NCBI RefSeq assembly: GCF_027270315.1
Contig: NZ_CP114413.1
Coordinates: 5,270,001-5,334,000 of the forward strand
Direction: 5' to 3'
Length of the DNA stretch: 64,000 bases
From: Streptomyces cinnabarinus
GTDB lineage: Bacteria; Actinomycetota; Actinomycetes; Streptomycetales; Streptomycetaceae
The notes under the pieces are model-generated. The model made no database searches. It saw only the letters and a program-made list of their open reading frames with translations, and was not told the DNA's origin. The number at the start of each line of letters is the position of its first letter. The stretch's first letter is position 1. The translations under genes were made by a program, and so were the position numbers. Of the stretch, positions 16,490-23,502 are shown piece by piece.

Positions 16490-17173
16490 CAGCCACCGCA
16501 GGCGCAAGCGGCGTACAACGACACCGCGTTCCAGAGCGTCACGATCAATGAGGGCAAGCCCATCGTGGTGGGCGGCAAGGGACCATCGACGCGAAGCTCG
16601 TCGTCTACGGCCAGCCCTTCTTCCTGGAGGGCGAGACCGGCCACAACATGAGCTGCGTGCAGACCACGTCGACCGTGAGCACCTGCACCGGAACCGCACG
16701 CAAGGACGGCACGCTCACCGTCACCGGGCAGCTCACTCGCCCGGACTGGCAGTCGCGGGACGTGGACGGTACGGCGATCCCCGTCGGGTACGCGGGGCAG
16801 TCGGTGCGGCTCCAGCTCAAGAAGTCCGGCGCCACCTCCTACAGCACCGTGAAGACGGCCACCACCGACGCTGACGGCAAGCTGCGCACGACCGTCAAGG
16901 CGACGGCTTCCGGCGCCTGGCGCTGGGTGTTCTCCCAGAACAGCACCTCCGCGGCCGCCGTCTCCACGGGCGACGGCATCACCCTGCTGAAGGTGTCGAA
17001 GCGGACGGCGGACGCGCCCCCTGAGCCTCGATCAAGACCGTCACCACGGACTCGGCCGGATATCTGACGACGACCACCATCGCGAACGCCGCGGGCTACT
17101 GGCGCTGGTCCTACGCGTGCAGCACGACGGTCGCCTCCGTGGACGCGACCGGAGACGGCGTCGCCCTGAAGTA
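16490..17173 (+). pseudogene. Decayed secreted repeat protein (two frameshifts, no 5' end)
   Basis: Coding signal starts immediately after nuoN but runs through two frames. The first piece (to about 16580) reads AYNDTAFQSVTINEGKPIVV. Reading then shifts frame and continues as TIDAKLVVYGQPFFLEGE through WRWVFSQNSTSAAAV to about 17020. It then shifts back to IKTVTTDSAGYLTTTTIAN and WRWSYACSTTVASVDATGDG, ending at the TAG at 17171-17173. The last two pieces are versions of the same ~45-aa repeat (TTDADGKL versus TTDSAGYL, WRWVF versus WRWSY), so sequence has been lost between repeats. No signal peptide or start codon remains. The type resembles immunoglobulin-like repeat proteins secreted by streptomycetes, but the family is not certain. 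Confidence 0.72.
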
Positions 17174-17187
17174 GCGGCCCCGACGAG

Positions 17188-17215
17188 AAGGGGGACGGGA
17201 ACGGCACCCGCCCCC
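17188..17215 (+). terminator. GC-rich hairpin after the nuo operon remnant
   Basis: AGGGGG (17188-17193) and CGGG (17195-17198) pair with CCCG and CCCCCT at 17206-17215, with one bulged A. There is no clear T-run. It may end transcripts coming from nuoN. Beyond it, CACCCGTACGGC is repeated in tandem, and the remaining ~180 bases before htpX hold no gene. Confidence 0.5.
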
Positions 17216-17401
17216 TCCGTGACACGGCGCCGCCCTCACCCGTACGGCCCACCCGTACGGCCGCGTGCACCAGGGAACCCCAGACCCTCGCCTGGCGTTG
17301 ACCAGTACGGGAGGGTCCACTGGACGTGTCAGCACGACACCAGTGGCATCGGAGATCGATCAGCGAAGGGTTCCCCTGCCGCACCACTTGGAGGGCGTAC
17401 C

Positions 17402-18265
17402 GTGCACCGCCGGCACAACGGGCTCAGGACCGCAGTACTCCTCGGGGGGCTGTCCGCACTCATCATCGTCATCGGCAGCTTCTTCGGCCGCATGGGGCTC
17501 GTCGTCGCTGTCGTCATCGCCCTGGGCACCAACGCGTACGCGTACTGGAACAGCGACAAACTCGCGCTCCGCGCGATGCGCGCCCGCCCGGTCAGCGAGT
17601 TCGAGGCCCCGGCGCTGTACCGCATGGTCCGTGAGCTCTCCACCCAGGCCCGCCAGCCCATGCCGCGTCTGTACATCTCCCCGACGGAGGCCCCCAACGC
17701 CTTCGCCACCGGCCGTAACCCGCGCAACGCCGCCGTGTGCTGCACCGAGGGCATCCTGCGCCTGCTCGACGAGCGCGAGCTGCGGGGCGTCATCGGCCAC
17801 GAGCTCAGCCATGTCTACAACCGGGACATATTGATCTCGTCGGTGGCCGGCGCCCTCGCCTCCGTGATCATGTTCCTGGTCAACTTCGCCTGGCTGATCC
17901 CGATCGGCCGCTCCGACGACGATGACGGCCCCGGCCTGCTCGGCATGCTCCTCATCATGATCCTCGGCCCGCTCGCCGCCAGCGTCATCCAGCTGGCGAT
18001 CAGCCGTTCCAGGGAGTACGAGGCGGACGCCTCCGGCGCCCAGCTCACCGGCGACCCGCTCGCCCTCGCCAGCGCCCTGCGCAAGCTCGAATCGGGCACC
18101 AAGCAGCTTCCGTTGCCTCCTGAGCCCCGGATCGAGACGGCGAGCCACATGATGATCGCGAACCCCTTCCGGCCCGGACAGGGGCTGTCCAAGATGTTCT
18201 CGACACACCCGCCGATGGCCGAGCGAATCGCCCGGCTCGAGAAGATGGCAGGTCCCCACCAGTGA
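17402..18265 (+). CDS. htpX: HtpX-family membrane zinc protease
   Basis: This 287-aa membrane-bound M48 metalloprotease is involved in quality control of membrane proteins under stress. Two N-terminal transmembrane segments (about 5-45) precede the zinc site VIGHELSHVYNRDI, whose HELSH matches HEXXH. Two more hydrophobic helices follow, and the third ligand lies in SREYEADASGAQL. The GTG start at 17402 has GGAGG seven bases upstream, and the long Arg-rich extension upstream is rejected. The stop overlaps the next gene. Length matches the family. Confidence 0.93.
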   Translation: MHRRHNGLRTAVLLGGLSALIIVIGSFFGRMGLVVAVVIALGTNAYAYWNSDKLALRAMRARPVSEFEAPALYRMVRELSTQARQPMPRLYISPTEAPNAFATGRNPRNAAVCCTEGILRLLDERELRGVIGHELSHVYNRDILISSVAGALASVIMFLVNFAWLIPIGRSDDDDGPGLLGMLLIMILGPLAASVIQLAISRSREYEADASGAQLTGDPLALASALRKLESGTKQLPLPPEPRIETASHMMIANPFRPGQGLSKMFSTHPPMAERIARLEKMAGPHQ

Positions 18266-18660
18266 AGACAATCCTGAACGTCATCTGGCTCGTCCTCAGC
18301 GGCTTCTGGCTGTTCCTGGCCTACCTGGTCGCGGGCCTGCTGCTGTGCATCACGATCATCGGGATCCCGTTCGGCATCGCCGCATTCCGAATCGGCGTCT
18401 ACGCCCTGTGGCCCTTCGGGTACACCACGGTCGAACGGCGGGACGCGGGCGCGCCCTCCTGTATCGGCAACGTCCTGTGGCTGGTCCTGGCGGGCTGGTG
18501 GCTGGCCCTCGGCCATATCGCCACCGGCCTCCTCCTGTGCGTCACGATCATCGGCATCCCGCTCGGCATCGCGAACTTCAAGCTGATCCCGGTGTCGCTG
18601 CTGCCGCTGGGCCGCGAAATCGTGCGGACGGACCAGGCGTTCGCGGCGACACGCTGGTAG
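18262..18660 (+). CDS. YccF-domain inner membrane protein
   Basis: This 132-aa membrane protein is built of two copies of a YccF repeat: an IWLVLSGFWLFLAYLVAG unit followed by LLCITIIGIPFGIAAFRI, and a second LWLVLAGWWLALGHIATG followed by LLCVTIIGIPLGIANFKL. Function is unknown. GTGA overlap with htpX shows the two are co-translated. Confidence 0.9.
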   Translation: MKTILNVIWLVLSGFWLFLAYLVAGLLLCITIIGIPFGIAAFRIGVYALWPFGYTTVERRDAGAPSCIGNVLWLVLAGWWLALGHIATGLLLCVTIIGIPLGIANFKLIPVSLLPLGREIVRTDQAFAATRW

Positions 18661-18742
18661 ACGACCGGCTCCCGGGTTTTCCACAGCCCGGAGTTGTCCA
18701 CAGGCCAGCTCGATTGTCAGTGCCGGCTTGCATCATGAACGC

Positions 18743-19303
18743 ATGACCGAGATCGAGCAGTTGCTGGCACGGGTGGCGGCCAAGGCCCACAGCACCCACC
18801 CGTGGGGCTGGACTTCCCTCCCCGAGCCCGTCGACGCGGCCGCCCCGGCCCGCGCCGAGGCCGCGCTGGGGTTCCCCCTGCCCCCGCTGCTCACCGAGCT
18901 CTACCTGCGCATAGGCGACGGCGGATTCGGCCCGGAGTACGGCCTGTTGCCCCTGCTCGACGGCCCGCCGTCCGGCGAACCCGCCGCCGTCGTGCAGTAC
19001 CTCGCCAACCGCGAGAGCGGCCGCAAGGACCCCGACTGGCCCTGGCCCGAGGGCGTCCTGCCGATCTCCCACTGGGGCTGCGCGATGTACGCGTGCGTGG
19101 ACTGCCTCGCCCCCGAGGCCACCGTCCTGCTCTTCGAACCGAACGCCGACACCAGTGACCACGCCTGGTACGTGGACGCACCCAGCCTCGAACACTGGCT
19201 GCACACCTGGGTCGAGGGCACCGGCTGGTACGAGGAGACGAACGACGACATGGACCTGGCCCCGTGGACCGACTTCCGCATACGGACGGCGCGGGCCTCG
19301 TAG
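18743..19303 (+). CDS. SMI1/KNR4-like protein
   Basis: This 186-aa cytoplasmic protein has the SMI1/KNR4 (SUKH) layout. An acidic N-terminal helix (MTEIEQLLARV) is followed by AEAALGFPLPPLLTELYLRI, GDGGFGPEYGLLPLL, and a C-terminal Trp-rich part (LEHWLHTWVEGTGWYEE). SUKH proteins often act as immunity proteins for polymorphic toxins, but no toxin gene is next to it here, so a housekeeping role is as likely. The ATG at 18743 is preferred over a TTG at 18728. Confidence 0.72.
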   Translation: MTEIEQLLARVAAKAHSTHPWGWTSLPEPVDAAAPARAEAALGFPLPPLLTELYLRIGDGGFGPEYGLLPLLDGPPSGEPAAVVQYLANRESGRKDPDWPWPEGVLPISHWGCAMYACVDCLAPEATVLLFEPNADTSDHAWYVDAPSLEHWLHTWVEGTGWYEETNDDMDLAPWTDFRIRTARAS

Positions 19304-19387
19304 CGCCCCTGGGCAACAGGTCGTCGGAGAGCGCCCTCTTGGGCATCGCGTCCCTGGGAACGGGCGATCGGCTGCCCGTACGGCTCC

Positions 19388-20632
19388 CTACGCAGCCCGC
19401 AGCTTCCGCCGCACCCCGTACGCCACGACCCCCACCACCAGCACACCCGCGCCCACGACCACCGACACCCAGGGCAGCGCGAACGCCAGGACCACGCATC
19501 CGAGGAGACCCACCGCCGGCACCGCCCGCGCGGACAGGCTCGAACCGAGCGTCCAGGCCGAGGCGTTCGCCACCGCGTAGTACGCCAGCACACCGAAGGA
19601 GGAGAACCCGATGGCCCCGCGCACATCCACGGTTGCGGCCAGCACCGCGACCACCACGCCCACGGCGAGCTCCGCCCGGTGCGGCACCTGGAACCGCGGG
19701 TGCACGGCCGCCAGAGCGCCGGGCAGATGCCGGTCACGCGCCATCGCCAGCGTGGTCCGGGAGACGCCCAGGATCAGCGCGAGCAGCGAGCCCAGCGCGG
19801 CCACGGCGGCGCCGACCCGGACGACCGGCACCAGACCCGGCACCCCGGCCGCCCGGACCGCGTCGGCCAGCGGAGCGGTCGCGTCCCCGAGACCGTCCGA
19901 GCCCAGCACGGTCAGGACGGCCACCGCCACGCACACGTACACCGCCAGGGCGATACCCAGGGCGATCGGGATCGCGCGCGGGATGGTGCGGGCCGGGTCG
20001 CGCACCTCCTCGCCGAGGGTCGCGATCCGCGCGTACCCGGCGAACGCGAAGAACAGCAGACCGGCCGCCTGAAGCACCCCGCCCAGACCGCCGGAGGCCC
20101 CGATGTCCAGCCGCCCGGCATCGGCCTCCCCGGACGTCAGACACACGACCACCACGCAAGCGAGGACCGCCAGCACCACCGCCACGATCACCCGCGTCAG
20201 CCAGGCGGACTTCTGGACACCGCCGTAGTTCACCGCGGTCAGCGCCACCACGGCCGCGACCGCCACGGCGTGCGCCTGGTCCGGCCAGACGTACGCGCCC
20301 ACGGTGAGCGCCATCGCCGCACAGGAGGCCGTCTTCCCGACCACGAACGCCCAGCCCGCGAGATAGCCCCAGAACTCCCCGAGCCGCTCCCGGCCGTACA
20401 CATAGGTGCCACCGGAGGCGGGGTACAGCGCGGCCAGCCGCGCCGAGGAGGTGGCATTGCAGTAGGCGACCACAGCGGCGACGGCGAGCCCGATCAGCAG
20501 CCCGGAACCGGCGGCGTGAGCCGCGGGCGCCAGGGCGGCGAAGATTCCGGCCCCGACCATCGAGCCGAGCCCGATGACCACGGCGTCGCCCACGCCCAGG
20601 GTGCGCCGGAGCCCGGCGGAGGACTGTGCCAT
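19388..20632 (-). CDS. APC-superfamily amino acid permease
   Basis: This 414-aa transporter has about 12 transmembrane helices. The first helix motif is VVIGLGSMVGAGIFAALAP, the unwound-helix substrate site of the APC fold, and YPASGGTYVYGRERLGEFWG follows. FFAFAGYARIATLGEEVRDP, the helix-6 signature, is present. Substrate is probably an amino acid or amine, and specificity cannot be read. The start is the ATG at 20632, and a 14-bp tandem repeat lies upstream of it. It converges with the SMI1/KNR4-type gene. Confidence 0.88.
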   Translation of the reverse strand: MAQSSAGLRRTLGVGDAVVIGLGSMVGAGIFAALAPAAHAAGSGLLIGLAVAAVVAYCNATSSARLAALYPASGGTYVYGRERLGEFWGYLAGWAFVVGKTASCAAMALTVGAYVWPDQAHAVAVAAVVALTAVNYGGVQKSAWLTRVIVAVVLAVLACVVVVCLTSGEADAGRLDIGASGGLGGVLQAAGLLFFAFAGYARIATLGEEVRDPARTIPRAIPIALGIALAVYVCVAVAVLTVLGSDGLGDATAPLADAVRAAGVPGLVPVVRVGAAVAALGSLLALILGVSRTTLAMARDRHLPGALAAVHPRFQVPHRAELAVGVVVAVLAATVDVRGAIGFSSFGVLAYYAVANASAWTLGSSLSARAVPAVGLLGCVVLAFALPWVSVVVGAGVLVVGVVAYGVRRKLRAA

Positions 20633-20685
20633 GGGCCGAACCCTACTGATCACCGCAACCGCAGGGTGCAGCGAGGACGTCCTCG

Positions 20686-20740
20686 CCAACAACAGGCGGC
20701 CAACAACAGGCGGCCAACAACAGGCGGCCAACAACAGGCG
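20686..20740. repeat. 14-bp tandem repeat, four copies
   Basis: The unit CCAACAACAGGCGG is repeated at 20686, 20700 and 20714, with a 13-base last copy at 20728-20740. All copies are identical. It lies about 55 bases upstream of the permease start, between it and yajQ. The low GC of the unit compared with its surroundings suggests recent slippage expansion. Confidence 0.95.
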
Positions 20741-20781
20741 TTCGCCTGAGCACGCCCCCCGAACCGCAGCCAGCAGGCGGG

Positions 20782-20812
20782 AAGGGTGGGCACCCGCCAG
20801 GTGCCCACCCTT
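20782..20812 (-). terminator. yajQ terminator
   Basis: A 13-bp perfect stem (20782-20794 with 20100-range offset by the loop, right arm 20800-20812) surrounds a five-base loop just beyond the yajQ stop. AAGGGTGGGCACC pairs with GGTGCCCACCCTT. Confidence 0.85.
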
Positions 20813-20821
20813 TCTCGCGGA

Positions 20822-21310
20822 TTACCGGTAGTTGACGAACTGCAGGGCGAAGTCGAAGTCCTTGCCCTTCAGGAGGGCGATGATGGCCTGGAGGTCGTCG
20901 CGGCTCTTGGAGCTGACCCGGAGCTCGTCGCCCTGGACCTGGGCCTTCACGCCCTTGGGGCCCTCGTCCCGGATGATCTTCGCGACCTTCTTGGCGTTCT
21001 CCTGGGAGATGCCCTCCTCGATCGTCGCGAAGATCTTGTACTCCTTGCCGGAGAGCTGCGGCTCGCCCGCGTCCAGGGCCTTCAGCGAGATGCCGCGCTT
21101 GATCAGCTTGGACTGGAAGACGTCGAGGACAGCGTTCACCCGGTCCTCGGAGTTCGCCTCCATGAGGATCTTGTCACCGGACCACGCGATCGAGGCGCCC
21201 ACGCCCTTGAAGTCGTAGCGCTGGGAGATCTCCTTGGCGGCCTGGTTGAGGGCGTTGTCGACCTCCTGCCGCTCGACCTTCGAGACGATGTCGAAACTGG
21301 AGTCGGCCAT
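20822..21310 (-). CDS. yajQ: YajQ-family nucleotide-binding protein
   Basis: This 162-aa cytoplasmic protein of the YajQ family has members that bind cyclic di-GMP or nucleotides and influence regulation. The start MADSSFDIVSKVERQEVDNA and the motif EISQRYDFKGVGASI are characteristic, and the C-terminus DFDFALQFVNYR is the family ending. Length is normal. It is monocistronic with its own terminator. Confidence 0.95.
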   Translation of the reverse strand: MADSSFDIVSKVERQEVDNALNQAAKEISQRYDFKGVGASIAWSGDKILMEANSEDRVNAVLDVFQSKLIKRGISLKALDAGEPQLSGKEYKIFATIEEGISQENAKKVAKIIRDEGPKGVKAQVQGDELRVSSKSRDDLQAIIALLKGKDFDFALQFVNYR

Positions 21311-21536
21311 GTCCTGTGGCTCCTTGTATCGGGGTCCGTGTCGGGTGCGTATCGGCGTACGTGGGGGCGACCGCCGAGCCCGGCATAGGTCCCGGGCCGC
21401 ATCCGGACAAGCCTAGCCACCCCCGGTCCTCGGGGCCGAGATCAATCGGGTGGCGAAGCACCCCTCGGCATCGGGTATTGTTTACGTCGTTGCCAGAGAG
21501 TGCGGCCGAAGGGTCGTTCGAACGGCAGCAAACCCC

Positions 21537-21618
21537 GGCGGTGTGCCCGAGCGGCCAAAGGGAGCAGACTGTAAATCTGCCGGCTCAGCCTTCCCAGGTT
21601 CGAATCCTGGCGCCGCCA
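21537..21618 (+). tRNA. tRNA-Tyr (GTA)
   Basis: The acceptor stem GGCGGTG pairs with CGCCGCC at 21611-21617, including one G-T pair. The anticodon loop CTGTAAA contains GTA, a long variable arm follows, and the T-arm has GGTTCGAATCC. The 82-nt length with a type II variable arm fits bacterial tRNA-Tyr. CCA is not encoded. In Streptomyces this gene is a known integration target (SLP1), relevant to the scar downstream. Confidence 0.96.
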
Positions 21619-21626
21619 CGCTGAGA

Positions 21627-21676
21627 GAAACCCCCTCTGATCAGGTCCTAGCCTGATCAGAGGGGGTTTCTGTTTT
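21627..21676 (+). terminator. tRNA-Tyr terminator
   Basis: A 19-bp perfect stem (21627-21645 with 21652-21670) with a six-base loop is followed by TGTTTTG. It is probably bidirectional. Confidence 0.92.
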
Positions 21677-21745
21677 GCTCTCCTCGTCCGGTTCGTCGTG
21701 GACGGGACGTGTCCCCCAGGTGTCCCCCGGGGTGATCATGTTCAC
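21657..21745 (-). pseudogene. Possible 3' remnant of an integrase gene
   Basis: Read leftward, this stretch encodes GGHLGDTSRPRRTGRGEQNR and then stops inside the tRNA-Tyr terminator. Tyrosine-recombinase genes of tRNA-integrating Streptomyces elements often end in such tails abutting the tRNA (from memory, not checked). The duplicated GTGTCCCCC motif at 21710-21730 is part of it. No catalytic region remains, so this is a low-confidence call. Confidence 0.3.
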
Positions 21746-21844
21746 CAGGCTCATTCCACTCACGGAGAGCCACGTCGATCCGGCAGTTCGCGCGTTCCCA
21801 CGTCTCCTTCCCCAGGAACTGGGGCGTCGAATTCCGCCGGCCTC

Positions 21845-22044
21845 AGGCGCTGGGTGTCTCTTCTGCCCTTCCCTGCCAGTAGGCGAGGTTGTGACGAGTG
21901 ATCAGATGGAGGAATGGTCCTCGCCCAGAACCCGGACTCGGTCGGGCAGCAGCTGCTCGTACGCGGCGGCAGCACCGGCCGCATCTCCCGTCGCCCCCGC
22001 CACCCGGCGAGGTTGCTGCGAGTGGTCAGGGTGTCTGGGTGGTC
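21845..22044 (-). pseudogene. Remnant of a TPR-repeat gene
   Basis: Reading leftward with frame changes gives one TPR unit beginning DHPDTLTTRSNLAGW, then ATGDAAGAAAAYEQLL continuing PDRVRVLGEDH. After an internal stop and another shift comes LITRHNLAYWQGRAEE. These are two successive units of the kinesin-light-chain-like TPR type found in large Streptomyces NB-ARC/TPR proteins. At least two indels and a stop show decay. It lies between tRNA-Tyr and a degenerate copy of the tRNA 3' end. Confidence 0.7.
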
Positions 22045-22237
22045 GGGGCCTTGAACTCACCATGGGTGAGGTCGACATGATCCCCACCCTCAACGCCGTA
22101 CCGCGCCTTCCCGCCCGCCACCGAAACCCCCTCGAACACGGCCGGATCCAGCAACCAGACCGTATCCGCGCAGCCACCCCGGCCACTGGTCGTTCGCAAA
22201 AACCCGCAGGTCACGGACAGATGACTCAGCCCGTTGC

Positions 22238-22284
22238 ATCTGGCGATTCGGCCTTCCCAGGGTCGAACTCCTCGGTCGGCGCCC
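22238..22284 (+). repeat. Degenerate copy of the tRNA-Tyr 3' end (att-like scar)
   Basis: Aligned with tRNA-Tyr from its anticodon stem onward, this stretch shares ATCTG, an uninterrupted GCCTTCCCAGG, then TCGAA, TCCT and GGCGCC, in the same order and orientation. Small insertions lie in the T-arm equivalent. It cannot fold as a tRNA. It is best explained as the far attachment site of a lost integrative element. Confidence 0.6.
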
Positions 22285-22307
22285 AAGGGGCCAGGCACAC
22301 TGGGCGC

Positions 22308-22520
22308 ATGTCCGCTCGTCGTAGGAGTTGCCCCGAGTGCCGTCGGGAGATCGCTGTGGTGGCCGGGCGGTTCGCTCGGCATGATCCGGCCGGCGCTCGG
22401 GGGAGCGGCGAGCTCGTTTCCTGCCCCGGGTCGCGGCGCATGGCCGAACTCGGGGCCGTCCAGCCGTCGTTGGACGGATATGTCGTGCCGGAGATGCCCG
22501 GTCAGTTGCCGTTGTTCTGA
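22308..22520 (+). CDS. Small Cys-pair hypothetical protein
   Basis: This 70-aa protein starts MSARRRSCPECRREIAVVAG and ends PEMPGQLPLF. The CPEC pair and a later lone Cys (ELVSCPGSRR) suggest a half zinc ribbon. It is preceded by an Arg-free spacer and converges on the NAD(P)-binding gene, eight bases away. I recall similar small proteins in other streptomycetes, but function is unknown. It lies just outside the tRNA-Tyr scar. Confidence 0.6.
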   Translation: MSARRRSCPECRREIAVVAGRFARHDPAGARGSGELVSCPGSRRMAELGAVQPSLDGYVVPEMPGQLPLF

Positions 22521-22527
22521 GGCGGGC

Positions 22528-23184
22528 TCAGTTGCCCGCGACCGACTTCACCGCCACCGTCACCGGTGCCGAGCCGCTGACCAGTTCCAGGGTCAGTCCG
22601 GCCGTGGCCGGGGTGTCGATCAGTTCCGCCAGGGCGGCGGCCACGTCGTCGCGGGGGATCGGGCCGCGGCCCGTGTGGGCCTCCAGGCGGACCAGTCCGG
22701 TGCCTGCGTCGTTCGTCAGCATGCCGGGGCGCAGGATCGTCCAGTCCAGGGCGTCCAGGCCACGGACGTACTCGTCCGCCTCGCCCTTCGCCCGCAGGTA
22801 GACGTCGAAGACCTCACTGCCCTCGTGCTTGGCGTTCGCGCCCATCGACGACACGACCACGTACCGGCCCACGCCCGCCCGCACCGCCGCGTCCGCGAAC
22901 AGGATCGCCGCGTCCTTGTCCACCGTCTCCTTGCGGGACGCCCCGCTGCCCGGCCCGGCGCCCGCCGCGAAGACCGCCGCGTCCGCACCCTGAAGATACG
23001 CCGCGACCTCCTCCAGCGACGCCGACTCCAGGTCCAGCAGCACTGGTTCGGCGCCCGCCTCCCGCAGATCGTCGCCCTGTTCGGCGCGGCGGATGATGCC
23101 CGCCACCTCGTCCCCGCGCGCGGAGAGCAGCCGCTCGAGTCGCAGCGCGATCTGACCATGACCACCAGCGATGACAATGCGCAT
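22528..23184 (-). CDS. NAD(P)-binding epimerase/reductase-like protein
   Basis: This 218-aa atypical SDR begins MRIVIAGGHGQIALRLERLL, the Rossmann glycine motif GxxGxI. Further motifs are DAAVFAAGAGPGSG, GRYVVVSSMGANAKHEG and LDWTILRPGMLTNDAGTG. This pattern matches the NAD(P)H-binding (YwnB/NmrA-like) family, often annotated as SDR family oxidoreductases. The ATG at 23184 was chosen because the glycine motif begins there. Substrate is unknown. Confidence 0.88.
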   Translation of the reverse strand: MRIVIAGGHGQIALRLERLLSARGDEVAGIIRRAEQGDDLREAGAEPVLLDLESASLEEVAAYLQGADAAVFAAGAGPGSGASRKETVDKDAAILFADAAVRAGVGRYVVVSSMGANAKHEGSEVFDVYLRAKGEADEYVRGLDALDWTILRPGMLTNDAGTGLVRLEAHTGRGPIPRDDVAAALAELIDTPATAGLTLELVSGSAPVTVAVKSVAGN

Positions 23185-23502
23185 GTCTTCGACCGTACGC
23201 CCGGACGGCCGCATTCGCCGCACGAGTTCCCTTGGCGCGCAATACCCGGCTCGCGCGCCCTTTCGCGCCGTGGCATGCCCTGCTCGGAAGCACGCCCCGA
23301 GCACGTCACACGGCCTCCGAGTACGCCACACGGTCTCCGAGCGCGCCGCGCGCCCCGAGCGCGTCATACGCCCTTCACGCCCGCGCGCCCCAATTCACCT
23401 GCGCCCCGCGCACACCCAATCCCGCACGCCCGGCGCGCGACTCGTTTCACGCGCCCCGCGCACCCCCAACTACGCGCGCCCCCCGCCCGCCCCGACCACC
23501 CC
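23185..23502. other. C-rich repetitive intergenic stretch
   Basis: These 318 bases between two leftward genes are dominated by C and by variants of CGCGCCCC. Near-duplicate segments of about 20 bases (CACACGGCCTCCGAG and CACACGGTCTCCGAG, around 23307-23341) occur in tandem. I see no gene and no convincing promoter box for the downstream NAD(P)-binding gene. Confidence 0.5.

Noticed and set aside
18743..19303. Part of a toxin-immunity system for the SMI1/KNR4-like protein
   Set aside because: No polymorphic toxin, secretion domain or related immunity gene is adjacent, so the assignment would be speculation.
20686..20740. CRISPR-like repeat array
   Set aside because: The four 14-bp units are directly adjacent without spacers, and no cas gene is in the window.
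22238..22284. A second tRNA gene next to tRNA-Tyr
   Set aside because: Only the 3' half is similar, insertions break the T-arm, and no acceptor 5' strand or anticodon arm exists.
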